A stretch of 64,000 bases of DNA, taken from contig NZ_JAHKKS010000003.1 of the NCBI RefSeq assembly GCF_019737615.1, forward strand, positions 448,482-512,481, given 5' to 3'. Positions within the stretch are counted from its first letter, which is position 1, and each line of letters starts with the position of its first letter. Source of the DNA: Sphingobium xanthum. Its GTDB lineage: Bacteria; Pseudomonadota; Alphaproteobacteria; Sphingomonadales; Sphingomonadaceae. The notes beneath the pieces are model-generated. The model saw only the letters and a program-made list of their open reading frames with translations, searched no databases and was not told the DNA's origin. The position numbers and the translations under genes were made by a program. Below are positions 9,421 to 19,534 of the stretch, one piece after another.

Positions 9421-10266
9421 ATGGACCAACTCGTTTCCACGCACTGGCTCGCCGAGGCGCTGGGCGCGCCCGATCTGCGCATTCTCGATGCCACGAGCTT
9501 CCTGCCCGGCACGCCGCGCGACCCGCAAGCGGAGTATCTCGCCGCGCATATTCCCGGCGCTTTGTTCCTCGATCTCTCCAATCTCAAGGACGATTCCGAT
9601 CCGCGCCCCTCGATGGTGCCGACCAACGAGCAGTTCGCGGCGCGCATGGCGCAGCTCGGGGTCGGAAAGGACGATCGCATCATCGTCTATGACAATAGCC
9701 CGCTGACCAGCTCCGGCCGCGCCTGGTGGCTGCTGCGGCTGTTCGGCGCGACACAGATCGCGATTCTCGACGGCGGCATGCAGCGCTGGCTCGCCGAGCA
9801 ACGGCCGACCGAGAGCGGCGAGGGACCCGCGCCCACACCGGCCAGCTTCGCCGCCCGCAAGGATGAAGCGCAGGTCCGCACAAAGGCCGACCTGATCGCC
9901 AATATCGAGAGTTGCGCCGCGCAAGTCGTCGATGCGCGCGGGGCGACGCGCTTCACCGGCGAGGATCCCGAGCCGCGCCCGGACATGGTCTCGGGCCATA
10001 TCCCCGGTTCGCGCAACCTGCCGACCGGCAAGATGCTGGACGCCGATGGCCTCTGGAAGCGCGGCGAAGCGATGCGCGCGACCTTTGCGCAGGCTGGCGT
10101 CGATCTCGACCAGCCGCTCATCATGACCTGCGGCAGCGGGGTCACCGCCTGCAATCTCCTGTTCGGCGCGGCGCTGATCGGCAAGCATGACGTCACCATC
10201 TATGACGGCAGCTGGTCGGAATGGGGCGCCGATCCGGACACGCCCAAGGCGACGGGTCCGGCATGA
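9421..10266 (+). CDS. sseA: 3-mercaptopyruvate sulfurtransferase (two-domain rhodanese)
   Basis: Transfers sulfur from 3-mercaptopyruvate to thiol acceptors. It has two tandem rhodanese domains: an inactive N-terminal one (about 1-145) and a catalytic one with Cys237 in the loop CGSGVTA, which matches the mercaptopyruvate-specific CG[S/T]GVTA signature rather than the thiosulfate type. I use the ATG at 9421; a TTG two codons upstream is in frame. The stop overlaps the next gene by 4 bp (ATGA), so it is coupled to a cystathionine beta-lyase-like gene, a sensible sulfur-metabolism pair. Confidence 0.95.
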   Translation: MDQLVSTHWLAEALGAPDLRILDATSFLPGTPRDPQAEYLAAHIPGALFLDLSNLKDDSDPRPSMVPTNEQFAARMAQLGVGKDDRIIVYDNSPLTSSGRAWWLLRLFGATQIAILDGGMQRWLAEQRPTESGEGPAPTPASFAARKDEAQVRTKADLIANIESCAAQVVDARGATRFTGEDPEPRPDMVSGHIPGSRNLPTGKMLDADGLWKRGEAMRATFAQAGVDLDQPLIMTCGSGVTACNLLFGAALIGKHDVTIYDGSWSEWGADPDTPKATGPA

Positions 10267-11489
10267 GCAAACAGGGAAGCGACGACGAGCGGCCGCTGAA
10301 GCCCGCGACGCGCCTCGTCCAGGCCGGGCGCCGCGCCGAATGGACCGGCATGCCGGGCGACGCCGGCACGATCGTCAATCCGCCGGTCTGGCGCGCCTCG
10401 ACCATCCTCTACGAGGATGTCGCCCATCTGCGCGCCGGCAACATGCACACGCCGCACAAGCTCTATTATGGCCGCCGCGGCGCACCGACGAGCTGGGCGC
10501 TGGCCGAGGCGATCACGCAGATGGAGCCCGAAGCGGCGGGCACGATGCTCTTTCCCTCCGGCGTCGCCGCCATTGCGGGCGCCATGCTTGCCGTGCTCAA
10601 GCCCGGCGACGAGCTGCTGATGGTCGACAGCGCCTATGGGCCGACCCGCACGCTCTGCGACGGGCTGCTGCGCGATTTCGGCGTGACCACGCGCTACTAT
10701 GATCCTCTGATCGGCGCGGACATCGCCGCGCTCTGCACGGACAAGACTCGCGCGATCTTTCTCGAAAGCCCGGGCAGCCTCACTTTCGAGGTGCAGGACG
10801 TGCCCGCCATCGTCGCGGTCGCGAAAGCGCGCGGGATCATCACTCTGCTCGACAATACCTGGGCCACGCCTCTGCTGCTGCCCGGCCTCGGTCTCGGCGT
10901 CGATGTCTCCATCGTCGCCTGCACCAAATATATCTGCGGCCATAGCGACGTCATGATGGGCGCGGTCAGCGCCAATGCGGCGCTCTGGACCCGCATCACC
11001 CGGCGCGGCCATATGCTCGGCCAGATGGTGAGCCCGGACGACGCCTGGCTCACTCTGCGCGGCCTGCGTACGCTCGCGATCCGCCTCAAGGAGCAGGGCG
11101 CCAATGCGCTGACCGTCGCCCGCTGGCTGGAAACGCGCCCGGAGGTGACCGCCGTGCTGCATCCCGCCTTGCCCTCCTGCCCCGGGCACGACGCCTTTGT
11201 CCGCGACTTCAGGGGGGCGACCGGCCTCTTCTCCTTCGAGCTGGCAGGCGGCGGCGAGGCGGAGCGCGCGGTCTTCATCGATGCACTCGCGCTCTTCGGC
11301 ATCGGCTATAGCTGGGGCGGCTACGAGAGCCTCGCCCTGCCGGTCGATCCTGCGGACCTGCGCTCCGCGACGCGCTGGTCCGGACGCGGCCCGCTGGTGC
11401 GCGTCAATATCGGCCTTGAGGACCCCGAGGATCTGATCGCCGACCTCGATCGGGCCTTCGCAATCTGGCAAAAAAGCCGCACGACGTGA
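10263..11489 (+). CDS. metC: Cystathionine beta-lyase (Cys/Met metabolism PLP enzyme)
   Basis: PLP-dependent trans-sulfuration enzyme, 408 residues. The PLP lysine is Lys222 in VACTKYICGHSDVM, and residues around YGRRGAPTSWALAEAI match the substrate/phosphate loop of MetC-type lyases. It would split cystathionine to homocysteine, pyruvate and ammonia in methionine synthesis. The start overlaps the sseA stop by 4 bp. A methionine gamma-lyase-like or related specificity cannot be excluded without alignment, but the overall pattern is MetC. Confidence 0.9.
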   Translation: MSKQGSDDERPLKPATRLVQAGRRAEWTGMPGDAGTIVNPPVWRASTILYEDVAHLRAGNMHTPHKLYYGRRGAPTSWALAEAITQMEPEAAGTMLFPSGVAAIAGAMLAVLKPGDELLMVDSAYGPTRTLCDGLLRDFGVTTRYYDPLIGADIAALCTDKTRAIFLESPGSLTFEVQDVPAIVAVAKARGIITLLDNTWATPLLLPGLGLGVDVSIVACTKYICGHSDVMMGAVSANAALWTRITRRGHMLGQMVSPDDAWLTLRGLRTLAIRLKEQGANALTVARWLETRPEVTAVLHPALPSCPGHDAFVRDFRGATGLFSFELAGGGEAERAVFIDALALFGIGYSWGGYESLALPVDPADLRSATRWSGRGPLVRVNIGLEDPEDLIADLDRAFAIWQKSRTT

Positions 11490-11828
11490 AACCTGTCCCA
11501 TTTTGATCGACGGCGCGACGCGGGATCGATCAATGCTGCACCGCGTCCCACTTTGGCGGTTTCCTGCGGCTTTCAAGCCCAATGGAGCAGCTTTCCCTAG
11601 CGGAACATCGTTTCCCCCTGCGTTGCAAAGCTGCAACAGGATTGCGCGTCGCAACAGACACCGAACAATTTTCTCTTGTGCGGCGCACCATGCACGGGCA
11701 GTTTGTTGTTGGTTTGACGGACAGGTAGCGCGGCCGCCCAGAGCGGAAAAATGACGCAATCGCCGCAACCGCAGGATGGGACGATCGAAGGTTTTTTGTC
11801 CGATTTGTCTCGATAAGGGGAATTCCCA
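11490..11828. other. Intergenic region upstream of the TorF porin gene
   Basis: A stretch of 339 bp without a supported gene. It holds an inverted repeat gttgcaaagctgcaac near 11622-11637 and T-rich tracts close to the porin start. AAGGGGA lies 8 nt before the ATG at 11829 and is a good ribosome site. The promoter of the porin gene must lie here, but I cannot name its boxes. A small RNA is possible but not supported. Confidence 0.5.
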
Positions 11829-12545
11829 ATGCGCAAGTCCATTCTCGGTCTCTCGGCCGTCGCTCTTTTTGCGTCCATGTCGACGCCCGCCCTCGCACAG
11901 GAGGAAGAGGCCGCCGAGCCCATCACCATCACCGGCTCCGCCGCGCTCGTTTCCGACTACCGCTTCCGTGGCTTCTCGCAGTCCAGCCAGAATGTCGCCG
12001 TGCAGGCGGGTATCACCGCAACCCATGAGAGCGGCTTCTATGTCGGCACCTGGGGCTCGAGCATCAGCTTTGCCGGCAGCTCGGAAGTCGATATCTTCGG
12101 CGGCTGGTCCGGCGCGGTTGCCGAGGGCATGACCGTCGATGTCGGCCTGCTTTATTATCTCTATCCCAAGCATGGCGGTGGCGACACCGACTTCTTCGAG
12201 CCCTATATCAACCTGATCGGTACGGTCGGTCCGGCGACGATCAAGGTCGGCGCCAACTACGCATGGTCGCAGAGCGCGCTCGGCGACAATGACGCCATCT
12301 ACCTGCATGCCGAGCCTTCGATCGCGATTCCCGGCACGCCGTTCGGCCTCAACGGTCACCTCGGCTATGCCAGCAGCGACGCCTTCCCGGGCGGCTTCGA
12401 CGGCGAGGTCTGGGACTGGTCGCTCGGCGCAACCGCGACCTGGAAGAACCTGACCTTCGGCGTGTCCTATGTCGACACCGACGAGCCGGGCCAGATCCGC
12501 GGTTCGGACGCTGCGGTCGTCTTCTCGCTCACGGCGGCTTTCTAA
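11829..12545 (+). CDS. TorF-family putative outer-membrane porin
   Basis: A 238-residue protein of the TorF/Gcw_chp type (TIGR02001), a beta-barrel family widespread in sphingomonads. The signal peptide is residues 1-23, with a cut after Ala-Leu-Ala. The family hallmark block, ALVSDYRFRGFSQSSQNVAVQ, follows at about 38-58. Aromatic-rich alternating segments then lead to a C-terminal Phe, as expected for BAM-dependent barrel insertion. A strong intrinsic terminator closes the gene, and it is transcribed alone. The transported substrate is unknown. Confidence 0.93.
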   Translation: MRKSILGLSAVALFASMSTPALAQEEEAAEPITITGSAALVSDYRFRGFSQSSQNVAVQAGITATHESGFYVGTWGSSISFAGSSEVDIFGGWSGAVAEGMTVDVGLLYYLYPKHGGGDTDFFEPYINLIGTVGPATIKVGANYAWSQSALGDNDAIYLHAEPSIAIPGTPFGLNGHLGYASSDAFPGGFDGEVWDWSLGATATWKNLTFGVSYVDTDEPGQIRGSDAAVVFSLTAAF

Positions 12546-12592
12546 AACCACCGGACAAGACACCGCCCTTGTGGGAAAGGGCAGGTTGTCTG

Positions 12593-12626
12593 AAGGGGTT
12601 GCGGCACATGCCGCGGCCCCTTTTCT
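12593..12626. terminator. Intrinsic terminator between convergent genes
   Basis: The arms aaggggttgcggca (12593-12606) and tgccgcggcccctt (12609-12622) pair around a very short loop and are followed by TTCTT. It lies between the convergent porin and cyclophilin genes and could serve the plus strand strongly; the A-rich left side is weaker for the minus strand. Confidence 0.85.
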
Positions 12627-12635
12627 TGTGCGGGA

Positions 12636-13412
12636 TTATTGAGCCAGCGCCCGCCGCGCTGTGATGATCTTCACTTGCGGCTCGAGCATCTGGCCCTTCA
12701 TCACACCTTCGCCTTTGGTCGGACTGCGCGGCGCATCGGCGATCTGGCGGACCACCTCCATGCCCTGCACGACGCGCCCGAAAGCCGCAAAACCCGGCTC
12801 GGTGGCCGTGGCGTCGAAGCCCTTCATTTCACCGACGATGATGAAGAAATCACCTGTCGCCGTGCCGGGCGCCGCCTGCGCCATGGAGATCGCGCCATTG
12901 GTGTGGCTGAGGCCGGTCTTGCTGGTCGGCTCGTGCGGCACGGGCTTCAGGATTCGCTTGGGATCGTTCTGCGTGCCGCCCTGGATGAAGCCGCCGGGCA
13001 TCCCGTTGTCCCATTTGAAAGAGCGGTAGAAGGCCGTGCCATCGAGCCGCTTCTGATCGACATAGGCAAGGAAATTTGCGGAGGTGACCGGCGCGCGCTC
13101 CTCCTCGATCGCAAGGGTGAACGGCCCGAGGCTGGTAGTGACGACCACCATCACGGTGCGATAGGCCGGATCGGGCGGCGCCGGCGGGGCAGCGGCAGCT
13201 GCCGCTTCGGCCTTGCGCTGCGCTTCGAGATCGGCGGCGGCCCTGGCGGCGCGCGCCTCCTCGTCGGCCTTGGCCTGCTTGGCAAGCTCGGCCTCGATCC
13301 TTGCCTGTATTTCCGCCTCGGACGGCGCAGCCTGGCTGGGCGCCACAAACAGCAGCGGCGCTGCCAGCAGAGCGAGGGGCAAGGCGAAGCGGCTTGGGGA
13401 CCAGATCGACAT
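12636..13412 (-). CDS. Cyclophilin-type peptidyl-prolyl cis-trans isomerase, exported
   Basis: Prolyl isomerase with a signal peptide (about 1-28), then an Ala/Glu/Lys-rich, probably helical linker to about residue 75, then a cyclophilin domain. Cyclophilin core blocks are visible: APVTSANFLAYV, FYRSFKWDNGMPGGFIQGG and GFAAFGRVVQGMEVV. It is predicted to be periplasmic and may assist outer-membrane protein folding. The ATG at 13412 gives MSIWSPSRFALPLALL; an ATG three codons upstream is equally possible. The Ala-rich linker is longer than in minimal bacterial cyclophilins. Confidence 0.92.
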   Translation of the reverse strand: MSIWSPSRFALPLALLAAPLLFVAPSQAAPSEAEIQARIEAELAKQAKADEEARAARAAADLEAQRKAEAAAAAAPPAPPDPAYRTVMVVVTTSLGPFTLAIEEERAPVTSANFLAYVDQKRLDGTAFYRSFKWDNGMPGGFIQGGTQNDPKRILKPVPHEPTSKTGLSHTNGAISMAQAAPGTATGDFFIIVGEMKGFDATATEPGFAAFGRVVQGMEVVRQIADAPRSPTKGEGVMKGQMLEPQVKIITARRALAQ

Positions 13413-13441
13413 GGCACACATGCTAGCGCCGTCCGCCCGGC

Positions 13442-13966
13442 ATGCCTATAGCCGGACTCGCCATGTCCCCGTTCGGCCTTTTCGTCCTGTTCCTGCTGAC
13501 CGTCGCACTGATGGAAGGCTTCGCTTATGTCATGCACCGCTGGGTGATGCATGGGCCCGGCTGGTTCCTCCATGCGAGCCATCACCGGCCGCGCACGGGC
13601 TTGTGGGAATGGAACGACCTCTATTTCGTGATCTTCGCCGCGCCATCCATCCTGCTGCTGCTCGGCGGCGTGCAGCTCGGCTGGGGCGACTGGGCGACGG
13701 CGGTCGGCGCGGGCATCGCGGCCTATGGCGCCATCTATCTCGGCTTCCACGACATCATCGTCCACAAGCGGGTCGATCACCGCTACGTGCCGCGCTCGGC
13801 CTATATGAAGCGCATCGTGCAGGCGCACCGGCTGCATCATGTGGTGGAAACGCGGGAAGGCAATGTCAGCTTCGGCTTCCTCGTCGCGCCGGCGCCGGAG
13901 GTGCTCAAGCGCCAGCTCGCCGAGATGGAGCATGGCCGCATCCGCGATGCGCGCGGGCCGCGCTAG
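13442..13966 (+). CDS. crtZ: Beta-carotene 3-hydroxylase CrtZ
   Basis: Membrane di-iron hydroxylase that converts beta-carotene to zeaxanthin, feeding the yellow nostoxanthin-type pigments of sphingomonads. The 174-residue protein has the expected histidine clusters: HRWVMH, HASHH, HDIIVH and HRLHH, set between hydrophobic helices. An ATG six codons further in is an alternative start. It stands alone here; no other crt gene is in the window, consistent with scattered carotenoid genes in this group. Confidence 0.94.
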   Translation: MPIAGLAMSPFGLFVLFLLTVALMEGFAYVMHRWVMHGPGWFLHASHHRPRTGLWEWNDLYFVIFAAPSILLLLGGVQLGWGDWATAVGAGIAAYGAIYLGFHDIIVHKRVDHRYVPRSAYMKRIVQAHRLHHVVETREGNVSFGFLVAPAPEVLKRQLAEMEHGRIRDARGPR

Positions 13967-14355
13967 ACCGTTGCCCCATAACCTTGGCTTGCATCGAAAT
14001 TCCGCGCCAGAGGGGCGCGTCTCACCCGCACACGTCATGCTGAGCTGGTTTCAGCATGACGACGATTTTGAAATGGAGCGTTGTTCAAACGCCCTGTCCT
14101 ACAGACCGCCCGAAATGCCATGACAATTGCACGGCGCGCACCCGCGCCGTTGATCTTTGATCTCGTAAAGTTCTTTTAAAACAGCAGCTTGCTACCAGCA
14201 TGCGGCTAGCTTTCACATGTTACCATGCGCGATATGAGGGAAGTTAGCGAAAATAAGGTCCGAAAACCACAGAAATGCGTCGTTTCTTCGGCCACCACCT
14301 CGCCCGGAAACGGCAGGAAGATGTCACGGTTACGCTCTTGAAGGTCGAAACCGCG
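13967..14355. other. Gene-free region between convergent crtZ and acyl-CoA synthetase
   Basis: A stretch of 389 bp with no supported gene. It contains one clear hairpin (14033-14061, listed separately). The section 14150-14280 is AT-richer than its surroundings and has no recognisable terminator T tract or promoter that I can defend. Confidence 0.5.
14033..14061. repeat. 11-bp-stem hairpin of the cgtcatgctga type
   Basis: cgtcatgctga (14033-14043) pairs perfectly with tcagcatgacg (14051-14061) across a 7-nt loop. Hairpins with this wording are a recurrent intergenic repeat in alphaproteobacteria. It may help end transcription from crtZ. Confidence 0.7.
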
Positions 14356-16050
14356 TCAGACCGTCGCGTCCACGGCAAGATAGGCGTCGCGAATCGCGCG
14401 CTTGTCGATCTTCTCCGAGCCGAGTCGCGGCAATGGCGTCGATTGGAACAGGATCTGGCTCGGCCGCTTGTAAGAAGCCAGACGACCGGCCAGGGCCTCC
14501 CCGATCCGCGCTTCATCGAGTCCGCTGTCGGCATCGGCGCGGATGACGGCGATCGGCACTTCGCCGAAGCGCACATCCGGCACGCCGAACACGGCGCATT
14601 CGATCACCTGCGGAATGGCGTAGAGCGCGGCTTCCACTTCCGGGCTGGCAACATTCTCCCCGCCCCGAATGATGATGTCCTTCTTGCGGCCGACGATGGT
14701 CAGATAGCCATCCTCGTCGAGAAAGCCGATGTCACCGGTCAACACATGCCCGGCGGGGGAGAAAAGCGTTTCGTTGTCCGCCGGCCGGTTCCAGTAGCCG
14801 CTGATGTTGCTGATCGAGCGCACGCCGATCTCGCCCTCCTGACCTGCCTCCAGCGGCACGCCATCCTCATCGATGATCGCCAGTTCGACCAGCGGCGGTG
14901 TCGGCCGGCCAGGACTGCCGGGATAGGCATAGACCGCGTCGCGCATGATGCCCGTGCCCACCGCATTGGTCTCGGTGAGGCCGAAGCCGAAGGATTGCCA
15001 GGTGCCGGGCAGGCCGGCGCGCAGCCGCTCGACCTGCTCGGCAGGGCGCGGTGCGCCACCGGCGGCAAGGTCGCTGAGCGAGGAGAGGTCGAACTCGCCG
15101 CGCTGGGGATGGGTGGCGAGTTCCATGCCCATCAGCGGCACGCCGGTCACATAAGTGATTCGCTCCTGCTCGATCAGCCGCAGCGCATCGAGCGCATCCC
15201 AGCGGCGCATGACCACCATCTTCCGGCCGATCACGAAGCTCTGCAGCATCACCACGACTTCGCCCGTGACGTGGAACAAAGGCAGATTGAGCAAGGTCGC
15301 GGGCGGCGGCGGCTCGGGCGCACCCTGCCGCTGGGCCAGCGCCGACACAGCCGAGGCGGCGCTGGCGAAATGCAGAGCGGCCTGCACCTTGGCGCGATGA
15401 TCGGAGAGCGCACCCTTGGACTGACCGGTCGAGCCGGAGGTAAACAGCAAGGTCGCGGGCGCATCGGGGCCGGGCGAGACCAGCGGCAGGGCGTCCGGAT
15501 CGCCGAGCAGTGGCGCCAGACAGGCATCGATCGGCAGATCGAGATCGAGCAGCACCAGCCGCGCCTGCATGTCGGAATGGGTGCGCAATGCATCGTGGCG
15601 GAAACGATCCGCCAGGACGAGCGCGCAATCCACGTCGCTTATGGCCTGCGCCATTTCCTGTCCGGTCCAGAAGCTGTTGACAAGCGTAGCCACGCCGCCG
15701 GCCATGACGATACCCATATAGGCCACGACCCAGCCCGCCCCGTTGCGCGCGGCGAGGCCGACATGATCGCCGGCCTTCACGCCATGGGTCAGGGTCAGCC
15801 CCGCCGCCATGCGCCGGGCAAGGACATGCGCTTGGGCGAACGTCAGCCGATCGGCCCCGTCGACCAGGCATTCGCGGTCCGCGTAGAGCGCGCAGCAGGC
15901 CTCGAACAGCGCGGGCAGATCGGCCGGCGCGGAATCGAACCCCGGCCAGCGCGCGCCGTGCGCTTCGATCGTGCCGACATGCAGCAGGCCCGGGGCGCTC
16001 GTGATCCCCAGACGAACGGCATCGACAGCTTCGTCAAAGGGATGTGCCAC
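14356..16050 (-). CDS. Class I adenylate-forming acyl-CoA synthetase
   Basis: A 564-residue AMP-dependent ligase (ANL superfamily). Motifs in order: the phosphate loop [15 protein letters not shown], the adenine-binding [13 protein letters not shown], the hinge block [28 protein letters not shown] (split here by description only), and the C-terminal catalytic Lys in [10 protein letters not shown]. It should activate a carboxylic acid, probably a fatty or aromatic acid, to its CoA thioester. It is divergent from lgt with 79 bp between. The substrate cannot be read from the sequence. Confidence 0.9.
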   Translation of the reverse strand: MAHPFDEAVDAVRLGITSAPGLLHVGTIEAHGARWPGFDSAPADLPALFEACCALYADRECLVDGADRLTFAQAHVLARRMAAGLTLTHGVKAGDHVGLAARNGAGWVVAYMGIVMAGGVATLVNSFWTGQEMAQAISDVDCALVLADRFRHDALRTHSDMQARLVLLDLDLPIDACLAPLLGDPDALPLVSPGPDAPATLLFTSGSTGQSKGALSDHRAKVQAALHFASAASAVSALAQRQGAPEPPPPATLLNLPLFHVTGEVVVMLQSFVIGRKMVVMRRWDALDALRLIEQERITYVTGVPLMGMELATHPQRGEFDLSSLSDLAAGGAPRPAEQVERLRAGLPGTWQSFGFGLTETNAVGTGIMRDAVYAYPGSPGRPTPPLVELAIIDEDGVPLEAGQEGEIGVRSISNISGYWNRPADNETLFSPAGHVLTGDIGFLDEDGYLTIVGRKKDIIIRGGENVASPEVEAALYAIPQVIECAVFGVPDVRFGEVPIAVIRADADSGLDEARIGEALAGRLASYKRPSQILFQSTPLPRLGSEKIDKRAIRDAYLAVDATV

Positions 16051-16129
16051 AATTCTCTCCGCCCTTGGTCTCGCTTGCGACTTGCACTATGCAGCGCAAA
16101 ACCGCCGGGGAAAAGACTTGATACTCAGC

Positions 16130-16990
16130 ATGCTTGCGGCCGCGACTGCCCAGCCCATCCAGTTCGACAGCCTCGGCCTGGACCCCGTTGCCCTCGATCT
16201 CGGTTTCTTCTCGATCAAATGGTACAGCCTCGCCTATCTGGCCGGGATCCTCATCGGCTACTGGTATCTGACCGTGCTGACCCGTCAGCCCGGCGCCCCG
16301 ATGGCGCGGCGCCACGCTGATGACTTCATCTTCCATGCGACGCTCGGCATCATCGTCGGCGGACGGCTCGGTTACATCATCTTCTACCAGCCGGACATCT
16401 TCCTGCGCCCGCTCGACATCTTGAAGCTGTGGGAAGGCGGCATGTCGCTGCATGGCGGGACGATCGGTGTCATTTTCGCCATCTGGCTGATGACCCGGCG
16501 CGAAAAGCTCAGCTTTCTGCGCGTCTGCGACTATGTCGCCTGCGTCGTTCCCTTCGGCCTGTTCTTCGGCCGCCTCGCCAATTTCGTGAACGGCGAGCTC
16601 TGGGGCAAGGCGACCGACGTGCCCTGGGCCATCATCTTCCCTAACGCCCCCGGCGACCTGCCGCGCCATCCGAGCCAGCTCTACGAGGCGATTCTCGAAG
16701 GGCCGGTCATGTTCGCGATCCTGGCGTTCTTCTTCTGGAAGACCAATGCGCGCTACGAGCCGGGCAAGCTCTTCGGCATTGCGGCGCTCAGCTACGGCGC
16801 GGCACGCTTCTATGTCGAATTCTACCGCGAGGCGGACGCCCAGCTCATGGAGTTCGCGCAGCGCACCGGCCTGCATATGGGCCAGTGGCTGACCATTCCG
16901 CTGCTGGTGCTCGGCCTCTATCTCGTCATCACCGCTAAGGGACGCCGCACCCGCGTCGAGCCGATTGCCGGAACGGAAAGTGTCTCCTGA
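16130..16990 (+). CDS. lgt: Prolipoprotein diacylglyceryl transferase
   Basis: Inner-membrane enzyme that attaches diacylglycerol to the lipobox cysteine, the first step of lipoprotein maturation. The 286-residue protein has about seven hydrophobic segments and the Lgt signature [15 protein letters not shown]. The arginine-bearing [10 protein letters not shown] and the HGG motif (SLHGGTIG) are also present. The ATG at 16130 is used; TTG 16119 is an in-frame alternative with a GGGGA box upstream. It is the first gene of a tight lgt-midA-pgeF run and overlaps the next gene by 11 bp. Confidence 0.96.
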   Translation: MLAAATAQPIQFDSLGLDPVALDLGFFSIKWYSLAYLAGILIGYWYLTVLTRQPGAPMARRHADDFIFHATLGIIVGGRLGYIIFYQPDIFLRPLDILKLWEGGMSLHGGTIGVIFAIWLMTRREKLSFLRVCDYVACVVPFGLFFGRLANFVNGELWGKATDVPWAIIFPNAPGDLPRHPSQLYEAILEGPVMFAILAFFFWKTNARYEPGKLFGIAALSYGAARFYVEFYREADAQLMEFAQRTGLHMGQWLTIPLLVLGLYLVITAKGRRTRVEPIAGTESVS

Positions 16991-17990
16991 GCCGCGAGGC
17001 AGCGACGAACTTCAATCGCTGCACGACTATATGGCGGCCGCCAACGCCGCTTATTACGCCTCGCGCGATCCGCTCGGCGCGGCCGGCGATTTCATCACCG
17101 CGCCCGAGATTAGCCAGATGTTCGGCGAGCTCATCGGGTTGTGGATCGCCGATCTCGCCTTGCGCGCCGACGCTCCCGACTTCGCTTATGTCGAACTCGG
17201 CCCGGGCCGCGGGACGCTCGCTGCCGACGCCCTGCGCGCCATGGCGCAAGCGCGGATCGCGCCGCCCATCCATTTCGTCGAGACCAGCCCGGTCCTGCGC
17301 GAGAAACAGCGTGAAGCCGTGCCACAGGCGCACTGGCACGACACAATCGACAACCTGCCCGACGATCGCCCGCTGATCATCGTCGCCAACGAGTTTTTCG
17401 ACGCCCTCCCCATCCGCCAATATGAGCGCACCGGCCGGGGCTGGCGCGAGCGGATGGTGGGTCGGGCGTGCTTCGCGTTGGGTGACGCCGAATGCGCCAA
17501 CGAGATCCCCGCGCAGCTTGCTGATGCCCCCTTCGGTTCGATCGTGGAGCGCTGCCCCGTCGGCGACGCGATCATGGCAGAATTGGCTGAGCGGCTAGCC
17601 CGGCAAGGCGGCGCATTTCTGGTCGTAGATTATGGCTATGAGGGCCCGGCAACCGGCGATACGCTGCAGGCCATGACTGCTCATGGCTATGCCGATCCGC
17701 TCCAAGCGCCGGGCACGCGGGATCTCACCGCCCATGTCGATTTCGCCATGCTCGCAGCCACAGGCCGGGCACGAGGCCTTCGCCCCAGCCCGTGCGTGAC
17801 GCAAGGCGCATTCCTGACTGCCCTCGGCATCGACGCGCGCGTCGCGTCGCTGGCGCGGTCCAATCCAGCCCGGATGGAAGACCTTCGGACAGACCGGGAC
17901 CGGCTCGTCATGCCGGAGCAGATGGGTCGCCTGTTCAAGGTGCTGGCTCTGCGCCATGCTGTCTGGCCCGAGCCGGCAGGTTTCGCATGA
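16980..17990 (+). CDS. MidA/NDUFAF7-family SAM-dependent methyltransferase
   Basis: Bacterial member of the DUF185 family whose mitochondrial relative NDUFAF7 methylates an arginine of complex I. The 336-residue protein has the SAM-binding motif [16 protein letters not shown], the block [12 protein letters not shown] and the conserved [16 protein letters not shown]. The GTG at 16980 is preferred; TTG 16965 is possible. It overlaps lgt by 11 bp and pgeF by 4 bp. The NADH dehydrogenase link is inferred from the eukaryotic relative. Confidence 0.92.
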   Translation: MSPEPRGSDELQSLHDYMAAANAAYYASRDPLGAAGDFITAPEISQMFGELIGLWIADLALRADAPDFAYVELGPGRGTLAADALRAMAQARIAPPIHFVETSPVLREKQREAVPQAHWHDTIDNLPDDRPLIIVANEFFDALPIRQYERTGRGWRERMVGRACFALGDAECANEIPAQLADAPFGSIVERCPVGDAIMAELAERLARQGGAFLVVDYGYEGPATGDTLQAMTAHGYADPLQAPGTRDLTAHVDFAMLAATGRARGLRPSPCVTQGAFLTALGIDARVASLARSNPARMEDLRTDRDRLVMPEQMGRLFKVLALRHAVWPEPAGFA

Positions 17991-18751
17991 GCGTCGAGGT
18001 CCTGCGCGCCGGGCCGCTCGAAGGCGTGCCGCATGGCTTTCTCGGACGGCGCGGCGGCGTCTCGACCGGCATCCACGCCGGCCTCAATGTCGGTCTCGGC
18101 TCCGAGGACGAGCAGGAGGCCGTGCTGCGTAATCGCGATCTCGCCCGCGATGCCGTCCTGCCCGGCTCGACTCTCGTCACGGTGCATCAGGTCCATTCGG
18201 CCGACGTTATCCGCGTCAACGCGGCGATCCCGCTCGACGAGCGCCCCAAGGCGGACGCCATGGTCACCGACCGGCCGGGCCTTCTGCTCGGCGTGCTGGC
18301 CGCCGATTGCGTGCCGATCCTCTTCGCGGACACGGCGCACGGCGTCGTCGGCGCGGCGCATTCCGGCTGGAAAGGCGCGCTTGGCGGGGTCGGCGAAGCG
18401 ACGATCAATGCCATGACGTCACTGGGCGCAGAGCGCGGCGCGATCGCCTGCGCGATCGGCCCATGCATCGGCCGGGCAAGCTATGAAGTCAGCCACGGCT
18501 TTGAGCGCCCATTCCTGGAGCGCAATCCCGAGGATGCACGCTTCTTCTCGGATGGGCGCCCCGGTCACTTCCAGTTCGACATCGCCGGCTATGTCGCCGC
18601 GCGCCTCGCCGCGGCAGGTGTCGGCACGATCACGATGCTCGACGAGGACACCTACAACCAGCCCGACCGCTTCTACAGCTATCGCCGCGCCTGCCATCAG
18701 GGCGAGCCGGGCTATGGCCGGCAGATCTCGCTTATCGGCCTGCCCGGCTGA
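17987..18751 (+). CDS. pgeF: Peptidoglycan editing factor PgeF (DUF152/YfiH)
   Basis: Multicopper-oxidase-like laccase-fold family, now known in E. coli as PgeF, which removes misincorporated residues from peptidoglycan precursors. The 254-residue protein shows the metal-site residues in HQVHSADV, AADCVPILFAD and AAHSGWKGALGG, plus GPCIGRASYEV and the final FYSYRRACHQGEPGYGRQ block. The start ATG overlaps the midA stop by 4 bp, so it is the last gene of the lgt cluster. It was long annotated as a polyphenol oxidase. Confidence 0.94.
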   Translation: MSVEVLRAGPLEGVPHGFLGRRGGVSTGIHAGLNVGLGSEDEQEAVLRNRDLARDAVLPGSTLVTVHQVHSADVIRVNAAIPLDERPKADAMVTDRPGLLLGVLAADCVPILFADTAHGVVGAAHSGWKGALGGVGEATINAMTSLGAERGAIACAIGPCIGRASYEVSHGFERPFLERNPEDARFFSDGRPGHFQFDIAGYVAARLAAAGVGTITMLDEDTYNQPDRFYSYRRACHQGEPGYGRQISLIGLPG

Positions 18752-18774
18752 CCCTCAGTCGCGCCGCGCAACTT

Positions 18775-19452
18775 TCACCAGTCGAGGACCGGCCAGCCGC
18801 GCTCGGCCGCCAGGGCGCGAAGCGGCCCATGCGGATTGGCCGCGTGGCCCTCGTCCGCAAAGTCGAGCATCGGCGCATCGGTGACATGATCGCTATAGGC
18901 GCGGACAAAGGCCTGTGCCCGATCGATGCCCTGCGCCGCCATCCAGGCCCGGATCATCCGCAGCTTGGCGACATCGTAGCAATTCTCGCCGGCAATCCTG
19001 GCGCGGACATAATCCATGCCCTGCGTGAAATGATCGGTGGCGATGACATGATCGAAACCGAGCCGCCGCGCGATCGGCTCGACATAGAGCCGGTACGAGG
19101 CTGAAGCGATCATGAGCTGACAGCCATCGGCGCGATCCTGCGCGATCTGGGCCAGCGCGCCCGCCCGGATGTTGCCCGTGACGACCTTGTCCGCATAGGC
19201 CTCGACCGCCGGCAGGATTCGCGCCCGGCTCACGCGCCGGCCCATCAGCAATGCCTGATTGAGCTCCTTGGCGCGCCTGCGATCCACGAAGCGCAGCACA
19301 TAGCCGAGCATCACCAACCCGACGACCGGCAGCAGGATCAGCCGCCACGGAGCGATAGAAACCGCCATATGCACGAGAAAAGCCGCATAGGTGCCCCGCA
19401 CGGTGATCGTGCGATCCATGTCGTAAATGGCGATGCGCGGCCCCGTCTGCAT
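18775..19452 (-). CDS. HAD-IB family hydrolase (SerB-like phosphatase)
   Basis: A 225-residue haloacid dehalogenase superfamily protein. The nucleophile motif is IYDMDRTIT (Asp11, with acid/base Asp13). The motif II Ser lies in LMIASASY and the acidic motif IV in YSDHVTDAPML. A hydrophobic stretch at about 27-50 interrupts the cap region and suggests membrane contact, as in related HAD-IB acyltransferase-linked proteins. It is divergent from the Mla operon with 82 bp between starts. The substrate is unknown; phosphoserine or a lipid phosphate is possible. Confidence 0.88.
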   Translation of the reverse strand: MQTGPRIAIYDMDRTITVRGTYAAFLVHMAVSIAPWRLILLPVVGLVMLGYVLRFVDRRRAKELNQALLMGRRVSRARILPAVEAYADKVVTGNIRAGALAQIAQDRADGCQLMIASASYRLYVEPIARRLGFDHVIATDHFTQGMDYVRARIAGENCYDVAKLRMIRAWMAAQGIDRAQAFVRAYSDHVTDAPMLDFADEGHAANPHGPLRALAAERGWPVLDW

Positions 19453-19534
19453 CCATCCCCCGCTTCTAGCGTTGTGGGCGCATGGGCCAAATCGGCTTGC
19501 CGCGCAATTCAAACTGGCACAGGGTGCGTGCAAG

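Noticed and set aside
11601..11626. GGAAC...CGTT as an EcfG stress promoter before the porin
   Set aside because: The spacing is about 14 nt, shorter than the 16-17 nt expected.
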